Origin: Ignavibacteriota bacterium
Lineage (GTDB): Bacteria; Bacteroidota; Ignavibacteria; Kapaibacteriales; UBA2268
Direction of reading: 5' to 3'
Length of the DNA: 64,000 nucleotides
NCBI GenBank assembly: GCA_019637995.1
Contig: JAHBUQ010000003.1
Coordinates: forward strand, 124,001 to 188,000
Of this stretch, positions 9,402-17,003 are shown piece by piece; position 1 is the first letter of the stretch; the number at the start of each line of letters is the position of its first letter. The notes beneath the pieces were generated by a model, which made no database searches, was not told the DNA's origin, and saw only the letters and a list, made by a program, of their open reading frames with translations. A program made the position numbers and the translations under genes.

Positions 9402-9482
9402 TGTCTGAATGAGTGAAGTCGAAGTTTTTGTATCATTTAATTATATTAATTGTCAAAATTTTCGGCTTCTCTCCTACAGACA
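9402..9482. repeat. REP-like imperfect inverted repeat, copy 1
   Basis: The arms 9402-9423 (TGTCTGAATGAGTGAAGTCGAA) and 9461-9482 are inverted with about 18 of 22 positions matching, around an AT-rich loop of 37 nt. The core GAG-x-GAAGTCGAAG is also found at 51634-51756. The element sits in the only sizeable gap (9389-9557) of the accessory operon, so it may act as a terminator or mRNA-stability structure between its two halves. Confidence 0.7.
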
Positions 9483-9557
9483 AGTTATATATAGAAACAA
9501 CAATTAACCAGATATTCTAAATCTCATTTTGTTTTGAATAATATAGAAAAATCAAGA

Positions 9558-11642
9558 ATGATAACGAGCGAATTAAAGAACAAAATTATTAGTTTTATAA
9601 GATCATTGCAGAAGGAAAGCGGTGGTTATTCAAATTTACCGAATACTACCGAAGACCCTCAAGCTACATTAAGCTGTCTGAAAATATTCGAATTATTTGA
9701 AATTTCACCAAGTAATCCTGACACAACTTTTGAATATCTTCTAAAACATTATAATCCGGAAACGCATGCCTTCAAGAATCCGGCAAGCAATCAGGATAAT
9801 GTATTTACTACTGCCGGCTGTCTTCTTGGAATTAAGAATCTGGGAGCAAAAATTGTTTTTAATAATATTGCAGATGATTGCATTAAGTATATGTCTGATA
9901 ATGCAACTATTCGTGAGGAACATTTTATGACAATCGGTGTTGTTGACGAATGCAAATTGAATTATATTCCTCAAAACTCCATAGATTTTTTCAACTCTCA
10001 ATTAAACGATTCCGGTATTTTTGGTGATTCGGTTCTGAATAATGCAATTTCAGCAAGTGCATTGCTCAGAGCAGGAATTAAACCAGATAAGATTGATGAA
10101 ATAATAGCCTTAGTGCTAAAATCCCAGACCTTATCGGGTGGCTTTTCTGAAGATGGTATAAATCCTAATCTTTGGGTAAGCTATTGTGTTATGAGATTGC
10201 TTGACCTTGTGTCAGAAACAGCTTATAAAATTGAACTCATGAACTGGATTTTGGACAATATAGATTATTTAATTTCCGATGATGGTAAAAATTTATCGGC
10301 GAACTTTCTATATCAAAATTTGTCAATACTAAACTGGATAATTAATCCAATATTTAAAGCTGCTGAAGACGGTGACATAGATACCCTGTCAAAGCAAATT
10401 AAACGTGGCTTCCCGAAAAACAGTCTGAATCTTACGGGCTGGTCACTTTTACAAAGAGCTTCTGTAAGAGGCAATTCAGAAATTGTTGAATATTTATTAA
10501 ATGATGATGACTCACCAGCTGCAGATATTGGTTATAAGTTAGAATCAGCTGATGCTTCATCATTTTATTTTGCAGGTCAGAGCGGAGATTTGAATACTAT
10601 TATGGCTTTGCTCAAGCACAAACCAGAAAATTTATTTGAAATATCAAGAATCAACGGACATACTTTACTGCTTCAGCTTGTATTCTTTGGTTCGGAAAAG
10701 CATATCAATTCAATCAGATATATTTTTGAGAATCTAAGCGATATTTTCAGTACACAAGACGAAAGTGCTTTAGGAGAAATTCAGCTCAAGCTGACAAGTG
10801 CATCAAATGTTCGTGGTTACAATATTTCATCAATGGCTGAATTATGGGGCAACAGTGAGCTCAAAGCCATTGCTTTGCAACACGATATCAGTACTACAGA
10901 AAGCCGTAATCAGTATCTTACGAACTTGCTACAAGATGTCAGAAAATTTGATTCAACTTTTTACTCAAAGAATACATTGACAGATGAGTTTGTTGAGAAA
11001 ATAAGCAACTTTTTCAAAAAAATAAACTCGCAAGATTATGATTTAGATAACATCGAATTTGATAAGAATAATTTAATTGAGGATTTACAAAAAATAATAT
11101 CAAATCCTGAGTTCGATATAAACCAACTCGGCGGAATTTTATCTGAAACCCCAATTATTACTGCTATCACTGGAGTTGATTCAAGTAAGGAAGTTGCAAC
11201 TGCAAGATACGAAATAAGCAAATATTTGCTCGAATCCGGTGCTGATGCAGATATTGAAGAATTACATCCAATGAGAGTAGATGCTGTTATACGGGCATCT
11301 GTTCTTAATCATTTCAATATATTGCAACTGATTTATGGATTTATGAAACCACTTGCCTTTAAGTTTGCGATGAACTGCAAACCCGCCGTAAACGGACAGA
11401 CAGCACTTCAGGACAGCGTCCACAGAGCACTTACTTCATCGGGCGATGCACTTGATAAACACCTGGAGCAAATAAGCTGGATGATTAAAAAAGGGGCTGA
11501 TATTGACATCGATGACCATACCGGAAAATCACCGCACAAGCTTGCTTTAAGCGCCATGAATGATGATATATTCAAGAAAAATGCCGGTAAAGTCATTGCT
11601 GCATTAGAAATTAATAATACAAAAGGAGTAAGCATTTTATGA
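9558..11642 (+). CDS. Terpenoid-toroid (prenyltransferase/squalene-cyclase-like) and ankyrin-repeat hybrid
   Basis: This protein has 694 residues from the ATG at 9558, the first ATG of the frame; a TTG eight codons upstream is possible. Residues about 1-250 show alpha/alpha-toroid repeats like those of prenyltransferases and squalene cyclases: IISFIRSLQKESGGYSNLP, EDPQATLSCLKIFELF, 'FTTAGCLLGIKNLG', 'KSQTLSGGFSED'. No DxDD or QxDGSW catalytic motif of cyclases is visible, so it is probably not a terpene cyclase. From about residue 275 onward ankyrin-like helices appear: 'IFKAAEDGDIDTLSKQIKRG', 'TGWSLLQRASVRGNSEIVEY', 'AGQSGDLNTIMALLKH', ISKYLLESGADADIEE, 'ISWMIKKGADIDIDDHTGKS'. It is a probable protein-binding scaffold. 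Its stop overlaps the next ATG (ATGA), indicating coupling to the third DJ-1/PfpI gene. Confidence 0.75.
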   Translation: MITSELKNKIISFIRSLQKESGGYSNLPNTTEDPQATLSCLKIFELFEISPSNPDTTFEYLLKHYNPETHAFKNPASNQDNVFTTAGCLLGIKNLGAKIVFNNIADDCIKYMSDNATIREEHFMTIGVVDECKLNYIPQNSIDFFNSQLNDSGIFGDSVLNNAISASALLRAGIKPDKIDEIIALVLKSQTLSGGFSEDGINPNLWVSYCVMRLLDLVSETAYKIELMNWILDNIDYLISDDGKNLSANFLYQNLSILNWIINPIFKAAEDGDIDTLSKQIKRGFPKNSLNLTGWSLLQRASVRGNSEIVEYLLNDDDSPAADIGYKLESADASSFYFAGQSGDLNTIMALLKHKPENLFEISRINGHTLLLQLVFFGSEKHINSIRYIFENLSDIFSTQDESALGEIQLKLTSASNVRGYNISSMAELWGNSELKAIALQHDISTTESRNQYLTNLLQDVRKFDSTFYSKNTLTDEFVEKISNFFKKINSQDYDLDNIEFDKNNLIEDLQKIISNPEFDINQLGGILSETPIITAITGVDSSKEVATARYEISKYLLESGADADIEELHPMRVDAVIRASVLNHFNILQLIYGFMKPLAFKFAMNCKPAVNGQTALQDSVHRALTSSGDALDKHLEQISWMIKKGADIDIDDHTGKSPHKLALSAMNDDIFKKNAGKVIAALEINNTKGVSIL

Positions 11643-12208
11643 GTACAGCAGGAATGAAAATCGCAATCTTAATTGAAAGCGATTATTATGAAAATGAAAT
11701 ATTTTATTATAAATACAGATTCCCGGAAGAAGGAATTGAGATAGACTTTCTTTCAAGATTATGGGGACAAGAGAAGCTGACATTTTATGGACACGAATAC
11801 AAAGTACCTATGGATTGTTTCAAGTCCTTCGAGGATATGAGTGATGAGCAATTGGCAGAGTATGCCGCAGTTATAGTTCCATCAGGTATGGTTTCAGACA
11901 GACTCAGGTATACAGAAGATGTAGATAAAATACCTCCTGCAACTGAGTTTCTCATACGAGCCTTCTCAAATAAAAACATTTTGAAAGGTATAATTTGCCA
12001 TGGATTGTGGCTTACAGCACCTGCAACTGAACTTGTAAAAGGTCGTAAATTAGTATGCCATAATAATTTGATTGGAGATGCAAAAGCTTACGGTGCTGTG
12101 TATGTAAATGAAGATGTAGTTGTTGATAGCGACCTTGTAACAGGACGTTCTGGTGGACATGCACACCTCTTTGCAAAAAGGATTATTGAAATATTAAATA
12201 GTAAATAA
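11639..12208 (+). CDS. DJ-1/PfpI family protein, copy 3 (compact type)
   Basis: This 189-residue protein is the length of classical PfpI/DJ-1 members. MKIAILIESDYYENEIFYYK holds the conserved Glu, AAVIVPSGMVSDRLRY is the central loop, and GIICHGLWLTAPA is the nucleophile elbow with Cys120-His121, the Cys-His pair of PfpI/Hsp31-like enzymes. It therefore differs from the two larger copies upstream, which have Cys-Tyr. The segment VVVDSDLVTGRSGGHAHLFA near the C-terminus is the family's 'D-x-x-L-x-T-(S/G)-R' motif. ATG overlaps the upstream stop; GlgX follows after 7 bp. An internal ATG at codon 6 could also start it. Confidence 0.88.
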   Translation: MSTAGMKIAILIESDYYENEIFYYKYRFPEEGIEIDFLSRLWGQEKLTFYGHEYKVPMDCFKSFEDMSDEQLAEYAAVIVPSGMVSDRLRYTEDVDKIPPATEFLIRAFSNKNILKGIICHGLWLTAPATELVKGRKLVCHNNLIGDAKAYGAVYVNEDVVVDSDLVTGRSGGHAHLFAKRIIEILNSK

Positions 12209-12215
12209 GGTTATA

Positions 12216-14297
12216 ATGGCTGGCAAATATAAAATATCAAATGGTAATCAACATCCTTTAGGTGCAACTCCTGACGACAAGGGCACAAATTTCTCGTTAT
12301 ATTCAGAGAACGCAGAAGGAGTAGAATTGCTTATTTTTGATGAACATGATGACTTAATTCCAATTCAGACAATTAGATTTGACCCAAAGAATAACAGAAC
12401 TTTTCACTTCTGGCATGTTTATGTAGAAGGACTAAAGCCCGGTACACATTATAATCTAAGAGTCTATGGACCTAATGAACCTTATAAAGGGCACAGATTC
12501 AACCCTAATAAAGTTTTGCTTGACCCATATTGCAAAGGAATGACCGATAGTGTTTTTGACAGAGGAGCAGCAACTCAGAATCATGATAATACTTCCAAAG
12601 CATTAAGAAGCGTAATCATTGATTTAAGAGGTTATGACTGGGAGGGTGACACACCTATAAACACTCCGCTAAAGGATTCTATCATCTATGAGATGCATGT
12701 TGGTGGATTTACAAGGAATCCTAATTCAAAAGTAGATAATCCGGGAACTTTCAAAGCTGTAATCGAAAAAATACCATACTTAAAAGAGCTTGGAGTGACA
12801 GCGGTTGAGCTGCTTCCGGTTTTTGCGTTTGATGATAAAACCGAAATCGGAAGAACACCTGATGGAAAACCGCTTTATAACTATTGGGGATACAGCACAA
12901 TATCATTTTTTGCACCACACGCATCATATTGTATAAATCCTGAAACAGGCAATCATATCAACGAATTCAGGGATATGGTCAAAGCTTTGCACAAAGCCGG
13001 TATTGAAGTGATTCTTGACGTTGTATTCAATCATACTGATGAGGGCAATCATCAGGGACCTTACTTTAATTTCAAAGGAATTGACAATTCAGTATATTAT
13101 TTTCTCGTACCTGGCAATAATGAATACTATTTTGATTATTCGGGCTGCGGAAATACTGTTAAAGCAAATCATCCTGCAATTGAGAAATTCATTTTTGATT
13201 GCTTAAGGTTTTGGGTGGAAGAAATGCATGTTGATGGATTCAGATTCGACGAAGGCTCTATTTTATCTCGTGGAGAAGACGGTAAGCCTCTCGAGCATCC
13301 TCCTTTAATTTGGAATCTTGAACTTGATGAAACTTTCGATAATACCAAACTAATTGCTGAAGCTTGGGATGCAGCCGGTCTTTATCAAATTGGCTCTTTC
13401 CCCGGATACAGATGGAGCGAATGGAATGGTAAGTACCGTGATACTTTGAGGAAATATCTGAAAGGTGATTCAGGAATCATAAGTCAGGTTGCAACCAGAA
13501 TAGCCGGCAGTGCTGACCTTTATCAGCATACTCGTCATAAACCCACAAACAGTATTAATTTCATCAATTGCCATGATGGTTTTACAATGCGTGACCTTGT
13601 GTCTTACAATTGCAAGCACAATGAAGCGAATGGTGAAAATAATAATGATGGTGTTGACGACAATATGAGTTGGAATTCCGGTCTTGAAGGCGGCTCTGAT
13701 GATTTGAATTTAGAAGCTTTTAGAAAACAAAGAATCAAAAATTTCGCGGCATTATTGATGCTTTCAAAAGGTGTTCCGATGTTACTTTCAGGTGATGAAG
13801 TCGGAAAATCTCAGAACGGCAATAATAATGTATATTGCCAAAATAACGAAACAGCTTGGTTTGACTGGAATCAGACAGAAATAAATTCTGATTTATTCAG
13901 ATTTTGGAAATATATGATTGAATTCAGAAAATCTAATCCTGCATTGATGAGTGAGGACTTCTTCTCAGGACAAATTAATTCATTCGGCTTGAAGGATATT
14001 GAATGGCACGGTGTAGAGCTAAACAAACCCGGTTGGAATGACCCTCAAGGAAAAGCTCTTGCTTTTACTATAGCCTCATTTACCACAAATAAACCCAATA
14101 TTCATGTAATGGTTAATATGCACTACGAGGAATTAGAATTTGAAATACCTTTTCTTAATGGTTTGACCTGGTTCAGGTTTGTTGATACCTCAAAAAAATC
14201 ACCTGACGATATCGTTCCTGCCGGAATTAAAATCAATCAGGATTCAAAAAAATATAAAGTAAATCCATATACAGTAATTATTTTAATATCAAAATAG
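12216..14297 (+). CDS. glgX: Glycogen debranching enzyme, GlgX/isoamylase type
   Basis: This 693-residue enzyme hydrolyses alpha-1,6 branches in glycogen or limit dextrin. An N-terminal CBM48-type beta domain (about 8-105; HPLGATPDDKGTNFSLYSEN) is followed by a GH13 barrel. DVVFNHTDEGN is region I, GFRFDEGSIL holds the nucleophile D345, LIAEAWDAAG the acid/base E382 and NCHDGFTMRDL the transition-state Asp D454. A C-terminal beta domain completes it. Length and motifs match GlgX/TreX. The ATG is preceded by AAGG and lies 7 bp after the DJ-1/PfpI stop. No other glycogen genes (glgA/B/C/P) are nearby, which is unusual, as GlgX normally sits with them. Confidence 0.93.
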   Translation: MAGKYKISNGNQHPLGATPDDKGTNFSLYSENAEGVELLIFDEHDDLIPIQTIRFDPKNNRTFHFWHVYVEGLKPGTHYNLRVYGPNEPYKGHRFNPNKVLLDPYCKGMTDSVFDRGAATQNHDNTSKALRSVIIDLRGYDWEGDTPINTPLKDSIIYEMHVGGFTRNPNSKVDNPGTFKAVIEKIPYLKELGVTAVELLPVFAFDDKTEIGRTPDGKPLYNYWGYSTISFFAPHASYCINPETGNHINEFRDMVKALHKAGIEVILDVVFNHTDEGNHQGPYFNFKGIDNSVYYFLVPGNNEYYFDYSGCGNTVKANHPAIEKFIFDCLRFWVEEMHVDGFRFDEGSILSRGEDGKPLEHPPLIWNLELDETFDNTKLIAEAWDAAGLYQIGSFPGYRWSEWNGKYRDTLRKYLKGDSGIISQVATRIAGSADLYQHTRHKPTNSINFINCHDGFTMRDLVSYNCKHNEANGENNNDGVDDNMSWNSGLEGGSDDLNLEAFRKQRIKNFAALLMLSKGVPMLLSGDEVGKSQNGNNNVYCQNNETAWFDWNQTEINSDLFRFWKYMIEFRKSNPALMSEDFFSGQINSFGLKDIEWHGVELNKPGWNDPQGKALAFTIASFTTNKPNIHVMVNMHYEELEFEIPFLNGLTWFRFVDTSKKSPDDIVPAGIKINQDSKKYKVNPYTVIILISK

Positions 14298-14306
14298 GTA
14301 ATCATT

Positions 14307-16424
14307 ATGCAAAATATGAATTTTACATTCTCAGATCTGATTTCCGGCTATGTAAAATCATTTGATTTTTCGAGCGGAATTTTTGTTTTGGAAACATCCG
14401 ACAAAAGAGAATATAACGTCGCTCTGACAGATACAACTTTTGCAGAGCTTGTTAGAAATCTTGGAGAGCCGTTCATCAATGCTACCGACAATATGCGTGA
14501 TATGCTTGAACCGGGCAGATTTCTTTTTGCTTACGGAACTTTTTTCCCAGAGGATAATGCTCCTTTTGAAGCAAAGCATATTGTTTTTGTAGGAAGATCT
14601 GAAAAAGAATATCGCTTCGAAACTCCTGAGTGGTGGATTAAGCAAGTAGAGCAGCTTGGTAATTTCTATATCAATGCTCAGTTTGGCAGTGATGAAATTG
14701 ATTTTACGAATTATAGAACAGAGCTCACTCTTGAAGGTACAAAAACAGGTAGTTCGAGACAGGAAACCGATACAATATCCAGACTTGTCTATGGGTTTGC
14801 TTCTGCGTATATGCTTACAGGAAATGATAAATTCCTTGAAGCTGCAGAAAAAGGAACAATCTATCTAAGGGAACATTTCAGAGCTGTTGACTCAACTGAA
14901 GATATTGTTTTTTGGTATCATGCCATTGATAGAGTTGGAAATAAAGTCAAGAAAATACTGGCTTCCGAATTTGGCGATGATTATGATGCAATACCAGCTT
15001 ATGAGCAAATATATGCGCTTGCCGGTCCTATACAGACTTATAGAATCACCGGTGATAAAAGAATTTATGATGATGCCAGAAAAACTGTAAATCTTTTCAA
15101 TAAATTTTTTATTGATAAAGAGAAAGGTGGCTATTTTTCACATATTGACCCTGTTACTTTTGACCCGCGTGCCGAATCTTTGACAAGAGATAAGAGCCGA
15201 AAAAACTGGAATTCAGTCGGTGACCATACACCTGCATACTTAATCAATTTATTTTTAGCTACAGGCGAAGAAGATTTCAAAAAAATGCTTGAATATACAG
15301 CTGATATGATTACTGAACATTTTGGTGATTACGATAATTCTCCATTTGTCCAGGAAAAATTCCATGAAGACTGGAGTAAAGACCAATCCTGGGGATGGCA
15401 GCAAAATCGTGCAGTTGTTGGTCATAATTTGAAAATCGCATGGAACCTTACCAGAGTATATAACTTAATCAAAAAAGACAGTTATAGTGAATTTGCGCAC
15501 AGAATTGCACAACTGATGCCCGAACATGGAATGGATAAGCAGAGAGGTGGTTGGTATGATGTAGTTGACAGAACTTTATCCGGAAATCATAGTTTCCACA
15601 GATTTGCATGGCACGACAGAAAAGCTTGGTGGCAACAAGAACAGGGAATTTTAGCATACCTTATTATGCATGGTACTTATGGAAATAATGACTATCTGAA
15701 ATATGCCCGCGAGTCTTCAAGTTTCTATAATGCGTGGTTTTTAGACCATGACTCGGGCGCAATATATTTCAATGTTTTGGCTAATGGTCTTCCATATTTG
15801 CTTGGAACTGAGCGTGAAAAAGGTTCTCATTCCATGAGTGGGTATCACTCATTTGAATTATGTTACCTTGCTGCAGTTTATACTAATCTTCTCATCACCA
15901 AACAGCCCATGACTTTTTACTTTAAGCCAAATCCTAAAGATTTATCAAATGGAGTTTTACGTGTAGCTCCTGACTTGCTGCCATTTGGCTCTGTTAAATT
16001 AACTAAAGTATTAGTAAATGATGAAGTTTACAATGATTTTAATGCTGAAGAGCTTTCGGTTAATTTATCCGGTTTTAGTGAACAAGTTCGTGTGAAAGTT
16101 GAAATCTCACCAACATCCGGACTTGAACATTTTGATTGCAGTTTAAGCTTTGAAGGTGATAATGCATTATTGACTTTATCAGGTGAACTTGACAAAAATG
16201 CTGTTAATCAATTAAGAAGTTATTTGTCGCAGCTCGGACAGAATCATCAGTTGACAATTGATATGAATAATCTGACATACCTTTCCCCTGAAGGTGCCAG
16301 GGCTCTTATTTTTGTTCGACAAAAAATTGATATTTCAGAAAAAATATTGTTAAAAGGTGCCAGTGGCCAGCCTAAGGATGCATTAGAAAAAGATGAATTT
16401 ACTGAAGAAGTTAGTTTTGTATAA
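14307..16424 (+). CDS. N-acylglucosamine 2-epimerase-like enzyme fused to a STAS domain
   Basis: This 705-residue protein has three parts. Residues 1-100 form a beta-rich domain of unknown family. Residues about 105-535 form an (alpha/alpha)6 barrel of the AGE type: 'VFWYHAIDRV', GPIQTYRITGDKRIYDDARK, VVGHNLKIAWNLTRVY and 'HDRKAWWQQEQGILAYLIMH' match the family's conserved His/Glu/Trp surroundings. AGE enzymes epimerise or isomerise sugars (GlcNAc/ManNAc, mannose/fructose, cellobiose). After a beta-sheet linker, residues 608-705 resemble a STAS domain (anti-sigma-antagonist type): LLTLSGELDKNAVNQLRSYL, TIDMNNLTYLSPEGARALIF. S660 lies where SpoIIAA-like proteins are phosphorylated. It follows glgX by 9 bp. 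Sugar substrate and signalling partner are unknown; the STAS call is a little less certain than the AGE call. Confidence 0.8.
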   Translation: MQNMNFTFSDLISGYVKSFDFSSGIFVLETSDKREYNVALTDTTFAELVRNLGEPFINATDNMRDMLEPGRFLFAYGTFFPEDNAPFEAKHIVFVGRSEKEYRFETPEWWIKQVEQLGNFYINAQFGSDEIDFTNYRTELTLEGTKTGSSRQETDTISRLVYGFASAYMLTGNDKFLEAAEKGTIYLREHFRAVDSTEDIVFWYHAIDRVGNKVKKILASEFGDDYDAIPAYEQIYALAGPIQTYRITGDKRIYDDARKTVNLFNKFFIDKEKGGYFSHIDPVTFDPRAESLTRDKSRKNWNSVGDHTPAYLINLFLATGEEDFKKMLEYTADMITEHFGDYDNSPFVQEKFHEDWSKDQSWGWQQNRAVVGHNLKIAWNLTRVYNLIKKDSYSEFAHRIAQLMPEHGMDKQRGGWYDVVDRTLSGNHSFHRFAWHDRKAWWQQEQGILAYLIMHGTYGNNDYLKYARESSSFYNAWFLDHDSGAIYFNVLANGLPYLLGTEREKGSHSMSGYHSFELCYLAAVYTNLLITKQPMTFYFKPNPKDLSNGVLRVAPDLLPFGSVKLTKVLVNDEVYNDFNAEELSVNLSGFSEQVRVKVEISPTSGLEHFDCSLSFEGDNALLTLSGELDKNAVNQLRSYLSQLGQNHQLTIDMNNLTYLSPEGARALIFVRQKIDISEKILLKGASGQPKDALEKDEFTEEVSFV

Positions 16425-16433
16425 TTAATTTAA

Positions 16434-16475
16434 GGGGCTGCAAATTATATTTAATCTTTGTAGCCCCGAATTTTA
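16434..16475 (+). terminator. Hairpin terminator at end of the accessory operon
   Basis: An 11-bp stem with one mismatch (GGGGCTGCAAA at 16434-16444 with TTTGTAGCCCC at 16457-16467) is followed by GAATTTTATT. It starts 10 bp after the stop of the AGE-STAS gene. The T-tract is modest, so some read-through into the next small gene is likely. Confidence 0.75.
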
Positions 16476-16483
16476 TTCAGGAT

Positions 16484-16753
16484 ATGAAAAAAACATTCAA
16501 AAAAATCGCAAAATACATGGAAAGCCCAAGATTCAGGTTTTTTATGGGTATTGCTATGCTTATAACAGGATTAATCGAATTTTTTGAAGTTACGACTGAA
16601 GAATTAATGGGTTTTGATGTTAAAGTTCACCATATAATTATTATATTTGGATTTAATCAGGCACTTACTTCTTTTGTACATATATTCGAAGGTGTTGAAA
16701 CACTTGACGAAGTAACCATTGATGAACAAATCGAACAGCAACTTGAAAAGTAA
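16484..16753 (+). CDS. Small membrane protein, two predicted transmembrane segments
   Basis: This 89-residue protein has a basic N-terminus (MKKTFKKIAKYMESPRFR), two hydrophobic segments (FFMGIAMLITGLIEFFEV and HHIIIIFGFNQALTSFVHIF) and an acidic C-terminal tail (ETLDEVTIDEQIEQQLEK). An AGGA site lies 4-5 nt before the ATG. The family is not recognised. It lies only 16 bp after the hairpin that ends the AGE-STAS gene, so it could be the read-through last member of the accessory operon or an independent gene. The charge layout predicts an inner-membrane protein with the tail in the cytosol. Confidence 0.75.
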   Translation: MKKTFKKIAKYMESPRFRFFMGIAMLITGLIEFFEVTTEELMGFDVKVHHIIIIFGFNQALTSFVHIFEGVETLDEVTIDEQIEQQLEK

Positions 16754-16780
16754 TTTTAATTATATCTAATTACTTTTTTA

Positions 16781-16948
16781 TCAAAATACTATCAAAGAAC
16801 AATTATTCAAGCAATCATAATTTTTTGCATTTCTCACAGTACTGATTTCTGCATTAATTTCATTAAGATTCATATCGGAAAGTCAGGTTTTTCTTGCAAT
16901 ATCGTTACATGCTAAGAGTGATTTTTTTGCATAATCAACACTAAGCAA
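16781..16948 (-). pseudogene. Decayed type II antitoxin-like gene with in-frame TGA
   Basis: The minus-strand frame between stops at 16949-16951 and 16781-16783 reads LLSVDYAKKSLLACNDIARK, then T, a TGA (16883-16885), then LSDMNLNEINAEISTVRNAK and a short tail. The pattern 'A-x-x-(T)-G-L-S-D-M-x-L-x-E-I-N-x-E-I-x-x-V-R' is typical of small antitoxins paired with PIN-type toxins. The TGA sits where Gly (GGA) is expected. No ATG start and no toxin gene are present. I see it as the remnant of an antitoxin gene; nothing else of note is seen in 16754-17003. Confidence 0.5.
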
Positions 16949-17003
16949 TTAAACTAAATCAAAAAACAAATATTTTTTGACAATATTTCAAAGAAAAATA
17001 AAT

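Noticed and set aside
9534..9557. TTG start eight codons upstream for the toroid-ankyrin gene
   Set aside because: The ATG at 9558 directly precedes the first toroid helix; no ribosome site supports the TTG more strongly, although it cannot be excluded.
6488..16753. Polysaccharide utilisation locus
   Set aside because: There is no SusC/SusD pair, no secreted glycoside hydrolase and no ECF sigma/anti-sigma pair; GlgX and the AGE enzyme are cytosolic.
6488..16753. Antiphage defence island
   Set aside because: No nuclease, helicase, reverse transcriptase, TIR or NLR-type domains occur; the families are metabolic and the region lacks mobile-element genes.
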